Assembly: GCA_004835665.1 (NCBI GenBank)
Contig: RBKR01000019.1
Coordinates: 186,001 to 250,000 of the forward strand
DNA length: 64,000 nucleotides
DNA from: Phoma sp. XZ068
Taxonomy: Eukaryota > Ascomycota > Dothideomycetes > Pleosporales > Didymellaceae
Direction of reading: 5' to 3'
This document shows positions 10,543 through 22,603 of this stretch, piece by piece; the stretch's first letter is position 1, and each line of letters begins with the position of its first letter. The notes under the pieces were generated by a model that saw only the letters and a list, made by a program, of their open reading frames with translations, did no database searches and was not told where the DNA came from. Made by a program: the position numbers and the translations under genes.

Positions 10543-10607
10543 AAACGCTGCTCTATAAACACCGTTGACCTCAACTAAAACCCTCGTCAACCCATCACCC
10601 ACAGATC

Positions 10608-10991
10608 CTAGCTACGTGTCACAAAGTCCTCTACTTCATCAATACCGAGAATCGCAGCTGTGTCAAATGCCTCTCGGAATCCACCAATGACAAGCGCGGT
10701 AAAATCTCTGACGCGCATGCGCAGGACCCACTGAAATGGTGGCCGGACGTGCGGCTCCATGTGGATACTTACTGTGTTCCCAGCGTGATCCTGGTCTGCG
10801 TGTTGTCGGGTATTGAGAAAGTGTATTTTTCTTTGAGAATTGAAAAGCTGGGGTATGGAGTCTTCAAGGTCAAGAATGATGGATTGGGAGGAGTGTTGAG
10901 TGTATGCATGAATGGTTCGTGGGTCTGGATTGAGGGATATGTGGGTTAGGGTGTTGGTGTAAATGGTATTGAAGCTCCATATCTCGCTCAT
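10608..10991 (-). CDS. Hypothetical protein, 127 residues
   Basis: An intronless ORF starting MSEIWSFNTIYTNTL. I recognise no family. The composition is protein-like rather than repetitive (balanced hydrophobic and charged residues, an amphipathic C-terminal part ending FREAFDTAAILGIDEVEDF), which is the only support. There is no signal peptide or membrane segment. The protein could equally be a chance ORF in the 3' flank of cytochrome c, or the remains of a longer gene. Confidence 0.35.
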   Translation of the reverse strand: MSEIWSFNTIYTNTLTHISLNPDPRTIHAYTQHSSQSIILDLEDSIPQLFNSQRKIHFLNTRQHADQDHAGNTVSIHMEPHVRPPFQWVLRMRVRDFTALVIGGFREAFDTAAILGIDEVEDFVTRS

Positions 10992-12395
10992 ATCTTCTCA
11001 CCTCCTCGGTGGTACTTGTACACGGAATGAATCTGGCGAATGCCTTGTATCTCGAGATAGCATAGTATCAGTACATCCCGCTGCAGCCAGTCCATTGATA
11101 TGCGTAGGTTCAATATCGTACTAGGGCGATATTGAGTTACAGTCTGTCGTACGACTGGTCATGACTGGTGAAGTGAGTGTATGCTGAGATCTTGGAGCGA
11201 GAACATGTACTGCAGCACGAGATACGTACTGTTCTTGATTACATGTGACTATTGAAGTCTTTATCTAATCATCGGAATCCCCATCTGACCACGGGGTCTA
11301 CATCAGTGGAATGACCATTAAGGGAAGCTCAGTATATGGCTACAGTCCCCATGCGTCGTCTTGATATTGACGTCAGATCTGTCCAAGACTAATATTGGGA
11401 CTTGTTGTTATGCATGGTCATGGATATGTGTGGCTCTACGTCCATTACACACAGGAAAGATCATATCTGTTGATCTCCACATGCAACAGCAAGGATGCAA
11501 TCGGAGATCCAAACTTGTCCAGAGATTAGGAGGAATCTAGTTTGGGTCGAGGGCGTTGCTGAACCAGTAAGTGGAGGCGTGACGGACTTCACATGGTTGC
11601 TCTTCGTGCGGGCTGCAGGCACTGTAATTGGAGTGGTTGGGGGTGTACACAGCTGGAGGTGAGCAGGGCTCTTGTATCAGTACTGAAGGAGTCAAGAACT
11701 CGAGGGCGTTGTAGTCTTCAATCATCACTTTACAAAATTGATGCAGTATGTACTGAGCATAATTATCATGTGAAGGTGCTGCCGGAAACGTGCTAGCCAT
11801 TCAGCAGACCCACAGAGCGAGTATCCGCCAATCACGGGGAACTGGCTGGACTGGCGGCTGTATCTCACGCGACCTCGGTGTTGCGGAAGGCTGGACTGGA
11901 GCTTTGTGAGCCTCGGGCGCATTGCTGGGCTGACGCTTGAGGTGCAAAGGCGTGCAAGGAGTGCACAACGAGAGCTTGCGCGGGCAGCATTGCATGAGGC
12001 TTGAATTAAAGAAATAAGCATCGGTGACACAGGGCTCCTGTCACCCGTGGGGTGCTCTGCAAGCGTGCGGCTGGTGGGCACACGTGAAGTCGATGTGTGG
12101 GGAGTAGGCTCGGATTGCATCCGAGTCAGTTCACTGGTCCCATCGCGATATCCACCCACGTTACTCAATTGCCTCGTGCACCGTGGCCGACACACATTCA
12201 CGCTCCTCTCCACCTTGTCGACGCGGGAGTCTCGAATTGCACCGCGTGCGCCATTGCTACCTCGGCCTGTCGTTCGCACACCTTTCTGAGGTCATAGCGG
12301 GGCGGCATCGAGAGCTACGACGAACGTCGACCGGCGAGCGCACTTTGGCGACCACACGACCGACGAGGCCCGCCAGGCCTTGAACAGCTGCCGTC
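10992..12395. other. Intergenic region with one doubtful small ORF
   Basis: About 1.4 kb upstream of the kinase gene. A minus-strand ORF at 11537-11800 (87 codons, MASTFPAAPSHDNYAQYILH...) looks mildly protein-like but has no family match that I know. The remainder shows no repeat, RNA gene or clear regulatory motif. Confidence 0.4.
11537..11800 (-). CDS. Doubtful small ORF, 87 residues
   Basis: Intronless, with ATG and stop present, four cysteines and a Pro/Ser-rich middle. There is no signal peptide and no recognised domain. I list it only because its composition is less biased than the surrounding shadow ORFs. Confidence 0.2.
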   Translation of the reverse strand: MASTFPAAPSHDNYAQYILHQFCKVMIEDYNALEFLTPSVLIQEPCSPPAVYTPNHSNYSACSPHEEQPCEVRHASTYWFSNALDPN

Positions 12396-13902
12396 ATGTC
12401 GTGGAAGCGGTCCGAGAAGCTGATGGAGACGATCAAGGTGAGCAGCCCGTCGCACCGGCGCGGCCACAAGCTAACGCGCGGCAGCACTACAGCAACTTTC
12501 CAGCCACTGGTGCGTATCACAAGTATACCTGTCTCTGTGCCGTCTGATGTGCGTCCAGGTGTCTCGCTGCGGCAGATGGTGCAGTTTGGCGAGAAGCCGT
12601 CGACAGGAACCCTCTTCCGCGCGTCGCAGTTCCTTTCCGAGGAGCTGCCCATTCGACTCGCGCACCGCGTGCAGGAGCTGAACGACCTCCCCGACGGGCT
12701 CAATGAGATGCCCTCGATATGCCGGGTGCGCGATTGGTATGCGCAGTCGTTTGAGGTGCGCCCATTCACATCCATCACCGGACCTTGACTCACACCCACA
12801 GGAACTCGTCCAGCTCCCGCGACCGAACCTGTCCAGCGACGTCAAAGACCGCCTGCTGAAGCCGGCGAAGCGCACGCCGCCGCTGATCAAGGCCACGCAG
12901 AACCCCAGCGTGCAGCGCGGCCAGTACCGCTCGGCGCCCGAGAACGGCAACGGCAACGGCAACGGGAAAGAGCACAAGGGCGCCACGTCGAGCCGGAGAT
13001 ACTTTGCTGCGGCAGACGACGGCCTCGAGTGGCCGCCCGAGCTGAGCGCATACAACACAAAGTTCGCAGACACGCTCGAGAAGATCAAGAGGCGGCACGA
13101 CAGCGTCGTGACCACCGTCGCCCAGGGCATCCTCGAGTGGAAGCGCAAGCGGCAGAGGATGCAGATCGACCACAACATCCAGGCCTTCCTCGACCGCTTC
13201 TACATGTCGCGCATCGGCATCCGCATGCTCATCGGCCAGCACATCGCCCTCACCGACCAGCGCTCCCGCTCCGACCCCAACTACGTCGGCATCATCTGCA
13301 CCAAGACCAACGTCCGCGAACTCGCCCAGGAAGCCATTGAGAACGCCCGCTTTGTATGTGAAGACCACTACGGCCTGTTCGACGCGCCCAAGGTCCAGCT
13401 CGTCTGCAACAACGACATCAGCTTCATGTACGTCCCGGGCCACCTGTCGCACATGCTATTTGAGACCCTGAAGAACTCGCTGCGTGCTGTTGTAGAGCGC
13501 CACGGCCAGGACAAGCAGGACTTTCCCGTTACCAAAGTCATCGTTGCTGAAGGCAAGGAGGACATCACAATCAAGATCTCCGATGAAGGAGGCGGTATCC
13601 CGCGCTCTGCAATCCCCCTCGTTTGGACATACATGTACACGACTGTAGACCAGACACCGAGTCTGGACCCTGACTTCAACAAGAGCGATTTCAAAGCGCC
13701 CATGGCTGGGTTTGGCTACGGCCTGCCTATATCGCGGCTGTACGCGCGGTACTTTGGCGGCGATCTAAAGCTGATCAGTATGGAGGGGTGGGTCTCATCT
13801 TATACAATTTCTACATTATCCAAACTAACACGAACCAGCTACGGCACAGACGTCTACCTGCACCTCAACCGGCTGTCCTCATCCTCGGAACCCCTCCAAT
13901 AG
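12396..13902 (+). CDS. Mitochondrial pyruvate dehydrogenase kinase family protein (PDK/BCKDK)
   Basis: This kinase phosphorylates and inactivates the E1 subunit of the pyruvate (or branched-chain 2-oxoacid) dehydrogenase complex, limiting carbon entry into the TCA cycle. Five exons (12396-12437, 12485-12509, 12559-12755, 12802-13787, 13839-13902) give 437 residues; all junctions are GT-AG and in frame. The N-terminal helical domain starts with YSNFPATGVSLRQMVQFG. The GHKL ATP-binding domain shows the N-box ETLKNSLRA, the G1 box SDEGGGIPR, and the G2 box GFGYGLPISRLYARYFGG. A Gly/Asn-rich insert (about residues 130-150) separates the two domains. No long presequence is obvious. The motifs do not decide between the Pkp1-like and Pkp2-like paralogue. 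Confidence 0.94.
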
Positions 13903-14445
13903 CAATTACCCGTCACGAGGGACGGCGGCTGGGTCTCCAGCGAACTGATACGTTCTGGATCTGGGTCGCCGTCTCGAGGACTGGCGCGGCATAGCGGAAA
14001 TGGCGGCACCAGTTTCCTGGCGCTCAAGGCCATGCGGCTCAAGCTCAGCGGCCAGGTCAGCAGGGAGGTCTCGGAGCGGCGCCAGGTCGGCGATGCAGAG
14101 GAGATGCTGGCTGACAAGGGCGCGAAGCCGTGGTGGCGGAATGTGACCATGGAGGAGGGTGTGTAAGATGATTGAGATGAGATGAGATGAGATGAGATGA
14201 ACAGAGATTCAGGGTAAAGCAGAGATTACAGGTAAAGGGTTGTGTATAGCACGGATGTCGTAGCTCGGCGAAGCAGCGACGAGGACGGCGTTAGCAGCGC
14301 ATGTTTGAATGAAAGAAATCACTTGCAATTACCCTCACTGGGGAATTCGTATAGTAGAAATCGTGATAATTACGCCGGGGTATAACGCTGCCTAAGATGC
14401 TGATGCTGTCACTCAACCACTCTCCCTCTCTCTCTCTTTTTGACG
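13903..14445. other. Intergenic region with a GAGAT microsatellite
   Basis: Between two convergent genes. A short (GAGAT)5-like run lies at about 14174-14199. Otherwise nothing recognised. Confidence 0.5.
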
Positions 14446-15063
14446 TCAAACATTCCCCTCCCTCTTCCTCCCCTTCTCCCTCTCCCTCTCCCTCTCCCTC
14501 TCCCTCTCCCTCTCCCTCTCCCTCTCCCTCTCCTTCCCCTTCGGACTCCTCCCCAACCCCCCCGCACTCGCACCAACGCCACCATTCCTCCTCTCAGGAT
14601 CAACCTCCCACTCCTCCCTCCACACCCTCCCCCTCTCCATAACTCGTTGATCCACCCCCAACAAAACACCCAAATAATACGCCCTCGTCTGCGCAAAACT
14701 CTCATTCCGCGCGGCTGCATACCAAAGCAACATCTCTGTACTTTCTAGTATGGCGGCTGCTTCGTGGCGCCGCTGGCGGGAAGCGTAGGATTCTGCTTCT
14801 GCTGAGGCGGATGCTGTGGCGGATGCGGTTTGCTCGGCGCCGTGGGTGGAGAAGGGCTTTCCACGCGCTTGGGCGCTGCGTTGGGGTGCGGTGAAGGGGG
14901 TTGTGAGGGTCTGCGCTGAGGTCTGCCGGGGGCGCGTCGGCGTGGATGTGGATGTTGATGTCGAGGTCGAGGGGTGCGTGGTTGTAGATGCGGCTGCGGC
15001 GGAGGGGTCGTTGAGCACCGTGGAGAGGTATTGCGAGGGGGGGTTCCAGGGGTTGGGAGGCAT
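14446..15063 (-). CDS. Conserved small fungal protein with microsatellite-encoded Glu/Arg tail
   Basis: An intronless ORF of 205 residues starting MPPNPWNPPSQYLSTVLNDP. After a Ser/Thr/Pro-rich linker comes an ordered-looking segment at about residues 105-150 (ILESTEMLLWYAAARNES, then RAYYLGVLLG), which resembles a widespread uncharacterised ascomycete family; the function is unknown. The C-terminus is an alternating Glu-Arg run of about 20 residues, encoded by a 6-bp GAGAGG repeat and ending in KGRKREGNV. The repeat lies after the ordered part, so length changes of whole units would only lengthen or shorten a charged tail. There is no signal peptide. The start codon is the first ATG after an upstream stop. 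Confidence 0.65.
   Translation of the reverse strand: MPPNPWNPPSQYLSTVLNDPSAAAASTTTHPSTSTSTSTSTPTRPRQTSAQTLTTPFTAPQRSAQARGKPFSTHGAEQTASATASASAEAESYASRQRRHEAAAILESTEMLLWYAAARNESFAQTRAYYLGVLLGVDQRVMERGRVWREEWEVDPERRNGGVGASAGGLGRSPKGKEREREREREREREREREREKGRKREGNV
14475..14535 (+). repeat. (CCCTCT)n microsatellite inside a coding region
   Basis: About ten uninterrupted copies of the hexamer CCCTCT (GAGAGG on the coding minus strand). The unit is a multiple of three, so copy-number change keeps the reading frame of the 205-residue protein that contains it. Confidence 0.9.
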
Positions 15064-15391
15064 AGTTGCGGAACGAATTGTAGGACTGCGTTGCGGACTT
15101 GCTCGGTGGATGGCGTGAGCGATGGATGTCCGCGGGGAAGGCTGGGTTGGGAAGGTGGGACCCTTGCACGCACAGCTATATAACCCTGATCAAGCTTCAC
15201 CACACGTACAAACACACACGTAGACCGCGTGAGCAATGCAATCTATTTCCTTGGTATATGCTGTAGCAACAAAACGCTTAGATGATGTCGAGCTATGCCA
15301 GTACCCATGCGCCAGTCGTGCCCTCCCCCAGACCATCTGGGTCGATGCCTATGCCACTCGTGCGGTCAAACAGTGCCTAAGGAGCGTCATT
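15064..15391. other. Intergenic region, nothing recognised
   Basis: About 330 bp between the 205-residue gene (its promoter side) and the stop codon of the PFK-2 gene. No further feature seen. Confidence 0.5.
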
Positions 15392-16868
15392 CTATGCGTG
15401 TCCCTCTGACTGCTGGTGCTCGGCCTTACTGCCCTTTCCCCTCCACGTGCTGACCGCGGGGATATCTGCCTTTAACCTCTCCTCCTGTGTCGAGTATGCC
15501 TTGGGCGTGAGCTTGATAAGCGTGTGGAGCGGGACCTCCATCCAGGGGCTCTGCTCCTGCGGCACGTTCATGAAATACGCGTATATGCATCTCAGAATGG
15601 CCTGATGTGTCACGATCAAGATGTTCTCGCTGCGCTCCAGCTCCATGATGATGGGCTCGAGGCGGATGACCACGTCGCGATACGACTCTCCACCGAGGTA
15701 GCGGTAGTTGTACTTGTCCTCGTCGCGCGACACAAAGTCTTCGGGGTATTTCTGCTCGATCTGCGCGTATGTGAGGCCGTCGCAGACACCCGAGTCGAGC
15801 TCGTCGAGCGCTTTCCATTCGAGTTTTTCGAAAGTAAGGAATCGCGCGGTTTGGATCGTTCGTTTTAATGTCGACGTCCAGACCGTTAGTTTTCGGCCAT
15901 CGCCCACGGACTGCGCAACAAGCCCCGGAAGCGCATGTGCATATGCGTCTCCGCGTTCTGATAGGTCTGCGTCTCCTCCAATCTGACCAGTCAAGTTATA
16001 CTGCGATTCGCCGTGCTGCAATTGTTAGTACCTCAGATGTGCACGTGAGTGACGGACTTACTCTTGATAACCAAATCGATCGCGGCTTGATGTGCAGGTT
16101 CATCAGGTAGTAGACCACGCGACTCTGAAGGTAGTCCTGAATCTGGTTGATAATGACCTGCTTGCCCACGTCGATCAACTTGACGTACGTAAGATCGCGC
16201 TCGTCTTCGTCAATTGTCTGATAGACCTTCTCGTAGTTTCGGATGCGGTTGCGGAAATCTGCTGCAGCTTCTTCTGGGTCCTGTCCGACGTAGTCTGGCG
16301 ACGTAGTCTTGACTTCGAGAATGTTGCTCATGATCAGATCCTCATCATCGCACTTCGACTCCACAAACAGAGTTTCAATGTTCTCCGCCTGACAACGCTC
16401 TTGTATCCACCTGCGACGGCTTTTTGTAGAGTTCGTCGCATCCAAAATCGCAATCAGACCCTTGCCCTCCGCGAACCACTTGCACATGTCGTTTACCGCA
16501 GCCTCGGCAGCAGCTTTTCGAAGTCGCTCTCCCTCGGGGTTCGACTGGTCAAAAAACTCGGCGGAGGGGTTCGGCGTGGCAGTTCGACGATATTGCCCCA
16601 CATTGAAGGTTTTCGACTTGATAGACAACCAGTGCAGATATCGGACAACTGGTCCCGGTCAGAATCAGGGGCAATGAGCGATAGGGCACTCCCTACCTTT
16701 CTGTGCAATCAGACTCTTGCCTCTCGCAGGCAAACCCACCATGACGACGCATATCCGCGTGTCTTCAGCCTGCACACCGGCACCGTTAGTTCTTCTGAGC
16801 GGTTTTACAAATTCGCCAGCAGGCACAGCGCGCATATTTGGCGCATAGTAGCCATTGGGTTCCGTCAT
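15392..16868 (-). CDS. 6-phosphofructo-2-kinase / fructose-2,6-bisphosphatase
   Basis: A cytosolic bifunctional enzyme that makes and removes fructose 2,6-bisphosphate, the signal that sets glycolytic versus gluconeogenic flux. Three exons (16697-16868, 16062-16648, 15392-16015) give 460 residues. The kinase half has the Walker A motif GLPARGKS (about residue 47). The phosphatase half starts at SRHGESQYNLTG, with the phospho-accepting His intact, and has the second catalytic His in VTHQAILRC. Yeast Pfk26 lost that first His, so this copy is predicted to retain bisphosphatase activity. The ATG at 16868 (MTEPNGYYAPN) was chosen because it sits just before the conserved VPAGEFVKP region; the frame is open upstream to 17075, so a longer N-terminus is possible. 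Confidence 0.95.
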
Positions 16869-18209
16869 GTTGTGCAGTGAGACCAGCTCCTCGAATTGTC
16901 CAGAAAGGTAGGAAACAGCAGTGTTTCTCCAACACAGCGAATGTTGGACGGGATACGATTCGGAATCTCGCCGGCGGACTTCCGATGTGCGGCGTGGAAA
17001 AGCGGTGTCAACCAAATTCGAAAGTAATGCCAGGCGCGGGCGGTCAACAAATGTCCCAGGTACAGCAGAGCCCAAGGGTGAGTGAGCGCTGAAGCGGCAG
17101 TTGTATGGATGTGGGGTGTATCGTTACAGAGTCGTAGTTCGGCTCGGCAGTCGATGAGCCAAAAGAAAGGGAGCTTGATGGTGGACGACAGTTCCCCGCA
17201 TTTAGAACGGCGGCTTTCTTCTTTTCACAAGCGTCCGGGCTGCGGCTCCGTGCTAAAAGGCTCAGTGGAGCAGTTGCGACACGCGATTCTTATTCGATGA
17301 CAAGCGTTGGCTCGCAGCAGTTGTTCCACCTAGCCGGCGCTGACGATGGCAGTTGCTGTTTGTACTCCCCTGATCCGTGTTCCTGAATACTGGATCCGAT
17401 ATGGCGCAACGGGCTCTAGCGGTCTCGTGCGTCGAATTGTTCGTGTGCGCGTGCTGCTACACTGCTCTCCCGTATGACGACACTTGTTTGTGGCTAGTCG
17501 GTTTGCAAGCCTTAAGCCGCCGAATGCCGGAACGTGGTGACTTCAAGGTGTAGTGACCGTCATCCAGACTCGGCGAAAAGACCGCGAGCAATCAGGAACG
17601 CTGCAGAAAAAAAAGAGCCAACTCACCGTTGAGATAGAATATGTCCTAGCGTGACCCATCGTCGTTGGAGTATTGTTGGAAAGCGACACTGCTCGTTTGG
17701 CAATGGCGTTTTTGTTGGTGGGGCAGATGTGAAGGCTTTGTTGTCAAGTGTAGACAAACAGAATGTAGAAAGTACAGTCAAGGTGAAGGCTATCTCTATT
17801 GCCTGCGACAGGGAGATTGGACAAACGCAAGACTGCTCTTCCCGCTCTCGGACGCGCCTGCTGTCTAGAACGGCTTATCACGCACCGCGACACGGCAGAA
17901 GCACAACTTACCGTTATCTCTGATGCAATCGCTGTGACTATCGCTGCCACGTGCATGTGGCATGCGTATCTCCAGACCAGACACGTTTAATTTTCCAGGT
18001 GTACACAAAGTCAAAGATTAGATTTATCAACAGCTTCTACCAAATATCCATACATATGCAAGCCTTGCGCAAAAGCTCATGGCCATAAGACTACGGGTAT
18101 ATAGCAATGCTCAAACGGATGTCCTAATGATACAATCCTACGATGCTGAGAAACGGACGCTACGTAATGCAATATATCCAAAAGGCCGTTGCAGGTTTGG
18201 AAAACGTGA
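16869..18209. other. Gene-free stretch upstream of PFK-2, nothing recognised
   Basis: About 1.3 kb between two minus-strand genes, containing the PFK-2 promoter and the 3' end of RXT3. Short ORFs on both strands show no domain or splice logic. A short A-run occurs near 17605. Confidence 0.5.
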
Positions 18210-21200
18210 TCAGGCATGCAGCTTTGCCATGCCGTTGACATGGCGAAGTTCATCTCCACCGTTCATAAGAGCAAGAAGAGTTGCGCTTGCGTCAAGTCTA
18301 CGCTTCAGCGCTGCTGCTGTTCGCTCTTGCCCACGGCTACCGATACCTTCCTCGACCCATCTGATCTTGTTGATCATGAAGCTTAAGCCGTCCTGTGCTC
18401 TGCTTGGCCGGCTTGAGATCCCGTACTCGACTGAGCCAGCATACTCCTGTAGTTGCGGCAGTATGAGGATCTCAATCTGAAGATCCATATCCGCGGGAGG
18501 CGTCACAGGAGCTGCGGGGATCTTATTGAGTGTATCTTCTGCATCACTTGGGTCGTTCGGCGCGGTGATGCGCGGGTCGAGCATACCGACGTCAACAGTA
18601 TCGTCCCATTCTCCTCGGATCCAGCCAGAGTGTATGGCAGCAGCGATAGGATCGGAGTCGTCGCGATAGACACGCGCGCCCCATAGATGTCGTTCCAAGA
18701 CGATATGTTGCCTCTGTCGAGGTCTTAGATAGAACCGCGGCACTCTGATGGTAAAGGTGCAGTTGATGGGGTTAACTTCGAATCGAGGCAGTCGATTGGG
18801 CTTGGACGCGTACCCAAACTGGTCATCCAACGACGAGTTTGGCCTTGGTAGGTCTGTGGTGGCTTTGTATACGTGGGATCCAAGATGTTTGCGTGGGAGC
18901 TTGGCGGCTTCCTCGAGAACAAGTTGGACATCGTGGACCTTGGGAGGTAACTTTGTAGCTAGAGGTGCTGCACGAGGTGTGTGGTGATGGTGGTGGTGAT
19001 GCGCTGCGCCTTGGACATGGTGATGGTGGTGCACAGGTTGCGCTGGCCCACTTCGAGGCAAGCTTGACTGCCGTCCGTTTATGGTCGCCGACGTCATCGT
19101 GGCTATGTCCTCGTTGTGGTGGTGATGGTGGTGATGATGACTGATATGTTAGTATGCTAGAGAAATCATGGGCCTGAAAACTTACTGATGATGCGGCGGA
19201 TGATGGTGGTGGTGGCCAGGAGGATGAGTGTGCTTGTTGCGTTTGGCGCCTCGTATGCCTGTTGGCGTTCCTCTTCCATCGTTGCTATCATCGTCGAAAA
19301 CATTGCTCTCATCCTTGACTCTTTTCGGCTTCCTACCCTGCTGCGAGCTGATCCTTCTCATCATCTCGCCAGGTTCTTGTCCATCATGACCATGAGGCAA
19401 TGGGCTTCCGCGTAATGGTGTCGATGATCCCAGACCACCGAGACCAGAGAACATTCGCCCAAACTCGCTCTTGATACCAGGATCTTTGCCGGTCATGAAA
19501 GGCGGTGCTTGTGCGCCCTGCACAGCCTGTGGCAATGGGGAGGCACGACCTGTCCTCCTGCTCTCCTCCAGCCCCAACCCGATATGGGACTTGGAGTGTT
19601 GCATTGGCTCGCCCATGCCATACATGGACCGCCCTGGATATGAGTTCCCACCCGAGGAAAAAGATCGAGTGAGTGGCTCGGTCTGATGGCGCTCCTTGGA
19701 GTTCGGGTCTGAGGTAGGTGGCGCATGGTACTGCTCGACCACGCGGTTGTTCAACTGATCTAAGCTTCGTCGTGGTCCCATCTCGCTCAATGTTGGGGGC
19801 CCGTAACGTGGAGGACCCGGCACGGGAGGCGGGTAGGTGCCGTAATTGCGATACAGCGCTGACGGTTCTTCTCGATGGGTCTCGGCAGGTTCATGGGGAG
19901 GCTCGTTGGGCGCCGACGTCCTCCAGAGACTGCGTGAGGGCTCATTCGACCTAGCAGCGGAATGCTGTTCCCGTGGTGGATCGAAGGCGGATTGCGAAAC
20001 AGGATGTACGGTAACAGGCCGGTTTCTGTCTGTCATCCCTTGACCAATCCCACGCAGAAGTTCTGCAGCATCAGGTCGTGATTGCTCTCCCAGTGTTCTA
20101 CGTCGCTCCTCAGGCTGCCCATAAGCACGACGCCCACCCAGTGTGTCGTATGATGACGCTCCCTGTCGCTCGGCTGTGCCTGCAGGCCCGTTAGGCTGGC
20201 TGTTTGGACGTGGTGGAATGCTGCCTGGGAGCTGACGCGCATCTCGAGCTAGCGGGTCGTTTGGTGAAGGCCCAAAGAGGCGCTGTGATGGGAACCCCGA
20301 GGGCTTGTAAGACTGGTGTGAAGGCGGTAAGGACTGCCGACCTAGATTTGGCGAGCCATGGTTGCTATAGGGCCGGGTTGGTGGTGAAGGTGCTGAAAAG
20401 CTGTGTCCCTCTGATGCCCTTGAGGTGCTGCCGCTGTGCATTGACCTGTCTGGGGATGTTTGGCGACGGAAAGGAGCAAAGTCAGACCGTGCTCCAGATG
20501 GAAAAGCGCGCCTGGGTGAAGGTGGCTGCATGCTGTGGTTGTTGGGCTGCGACGCATTTGAGGGAGGTGACGTCTGTGACTGCGATGCCTGGGCAGAAGC
20601 AGCTGCATCGCCTCCACCGATGAGGGATGAGATGGACATGTTGGACCCCGGCCTATGCGCCTGACCGAGGCCAGGAAGGTCTCTGCTCTGACCGAAATTC
20701 GAGGCGTACGGGGGGCGTTGCGATTGCGAAGGGTGCGTCTGCTGCTGTGGCGGTGACGACGGCGGCGGCATCTGGGGCCGTGAATAGGATGGAGGTTCGT
20801 GAGAGAGGGCTGGTCGAGGTTTAGCATGAGACGGCGCATGATTCGCGAGCGCGGGGGCGTTAGCTTCCCGTGCGACACGTGGGGACGTACTGTTCAACGA
20901 GCGTCTGCGTGAGGCGTCAAAGGCATATGGCGACGAGCCTGACGGGGGACCTGACGCACTCATCGATGGCTGTGATGGAGGCCCAGATTGAGGATGCATG
21001 CTATGAGCTCCATAGGACAAGCTCCCGTGATTGCGCACTAGTCATGATCAGCCCGCTTCTTCCCGAAAGAGGTTAGGAGGTGCATAGGGCAGCTTTGGCG
21101 AGCCGAGTGTGCGGAGAGGCCATGACGGGAATCGCGCAGCAACCGCAGCGTCGAAATTGCTCGCCACTGCTCGCATGGCTCGATGGCGTCGGCCCATGGT

Positions 21201-21888
21201 GGCGTCGGGGTAGAACAAAGAATGCTCAGGACCTCATCGGCGACAACGCGTCCAACGACCGGCCCGGGGCCGCAACAGGCGGTGAAGTGTGGAGAAGTGC
21301 AAAGTTCCAGCCACAGCTCAGATCCTGGAGCGGCCGTGGTCGACGTGTTCTGCAGCACGCATGCAGGTGCGTTGTGCGCGACGAGTCCTCGCCTCTGCGT
21401 CTCCCTCGCGTCGCCATGTCCCCGCGCAGGCCAGCCGCCATGCGAGCTGTGCCACGGCCGTCTCAGACACACCCCAGCACGCAGAACGTGGGCGCATGAA
21501 CATGCCCAAGACGCGGCCGTGGGTCGCGCTTCCTCCAAGAAAGTGTTGTAGCGGATTGCATACCTGTGTTTCCCCAGCCAGCGTTCCTCTCGGTGTGTGC
21601 CTGCGCGGCGCCCTCCGCTGCGCCATGGCTGTGCTGCCGTGCGTGGTGCGAGGTGTGTGGGAGAAAAGGATCGCGTCGAGACGTCGCATACGGGTCGGTC
21701 GAGGTCGAGAAGGGTACGTGCAGTTGCTGCGGCTGTTGTGTTTGCTGCGGCGGCTGAGACTGCGGCGGCTGGGTCGAGGGAGGGTAGCCAGGGTAGGACT
21801 GGGTGGCCGGCGGCTGGTGGTTTGGATTATGGATCAGAGGGCGATCTGGCGGGCGTGTGAACAGCGGCGCGGGCTGGCGGGCGTCCAT
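18210..21888 (-). CDS. RXT3: Rxt3, subunit of the Rpd3L histone deacetylase complex
   Basis: Rxt3 is a nuclear subunit of the large Rpd3/Sin3 histone deacetylase complex. Three exons (21564-21888, 19186-21037, 18210-19140) give 1035 residues. The first ~730 residues are Pro/Ser/Gln-rich and disordered. A His-run spans the last junction. The Rxt3 domain follows at about residues 812-925 (LGSHVYKATTDLPRP, FEVNPINCTFTIRVPRFYL, HLWGARVYRDDSDP, HSGWIRGEWDD). Intron 2 (19141-19185) has a textbook CTAAC branch site. Intron 1 (21038-21563, 526 bp) is long; without it exon 2 has no ATG at its start, and joining restores frame at VRNHGSLSYGAH. An alternative is a later start inside exon 2, which would leave the domain unchanged. 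Confidence 0.88.
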
Positions 21889-22603
21889 GGTGCTGCAGGC
21901 CAGCTTGGGTCATCTAGCAGCCAGGCAAAGGCGCAGAATGCAGAGGGTGCAGAGGGTGCAGAGGACGCAGAGGGATTGCAAAGGCAGGCGCGCGGTGCGA
22001 ACAGGTGCAAGAAGTGCAACAGCGCCCAGCTGCGGCCGCAGATTTGTTATTGCGGTGGTATTGCTGTGCAGGAGACCCGTCCAAGAAGACGGTGAGCGCA
22101 GAGCGAGCGAGACACAGCGCACAGAAAGAAGAAGGAACCCATGCGCGGAAGGTAAGCCAGCAGCCGCAATGCACTAATGATCCCTGTCGTCCCGCCCCGC
22201 ATAGCACCCTAATTGTGACGTTACGAGATGGGCCGACATGAGCGCGTAGCTCGAGCGCCGGCCAGCCCATCCAGCAGCGCTGCGACGCGAGACACGCATG
22301 ACGCTGCCATTTATTTGCGAGCGCCGTCTTTGTCGCCGGTGGGATCGTCGCTCCCTCACAAGCACGCACCCAGACTCGGAAACCGTCGCGACACCCCTGC
22401 ATGTGTGCCTGAATCTGCTGCTTTCCAGCTCCACCGCTATTCTTCCGTGCCGATCGCCCGTGTGACGTTCGAGGCGCCTTGCCCGTCAACCACCACAAGC
22501 GTATCTCCTCACATGCCTTGCTGCGACCATGAGCACGTGCACATCATTTACCTTTGCTTGAACACCGTTATGTGATGTTGACGCTCATTGTGCATTCTCC
22601 TCC
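21889..22603. other. Divergent promoter region between RXT3 and BTN1
   Basis: About 700 bp. A small tandem stretch rich in CAGAGGGTG / GCAGAG units occurs at about 21935-21975 (three or four degenerate copies). No gene recognised; short ORFs are compositionally biased. Confidence 0.5.

Larger units (their letters stand above)
10090..10607. other. Intergenic region with minisatellite
   Basis: This is the 3' flank of cytochrome c. Its main content is the 18-bp minisatellite and the adjacent short duplication listed separately. No convincing gene. Confidence 0.5.

Noticed and set aside
10349..10558. Asn-Val-Ala-Pro repeat ORF (plus) and Phe-Gly-Ala repeat ORF (minus)
   Set aside because: Both derive from the 18-bp minisatellite, whose length keeps frames open without selection.
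12790..13452. 220-codon minus-strand ORF over the PDK gene
   Set aside because: Val/Asp/Glu/Leu-rich shadow of a GC-biased coding exon; the plus strand has the conserved kinase motifs.
18970..19186. His-rich runs as an artificial tag or metal-binding protein
   Set aside because: They lie in the disordered part of RXT3 across its last intron; such His runs are common in fungal nuclear proteins.
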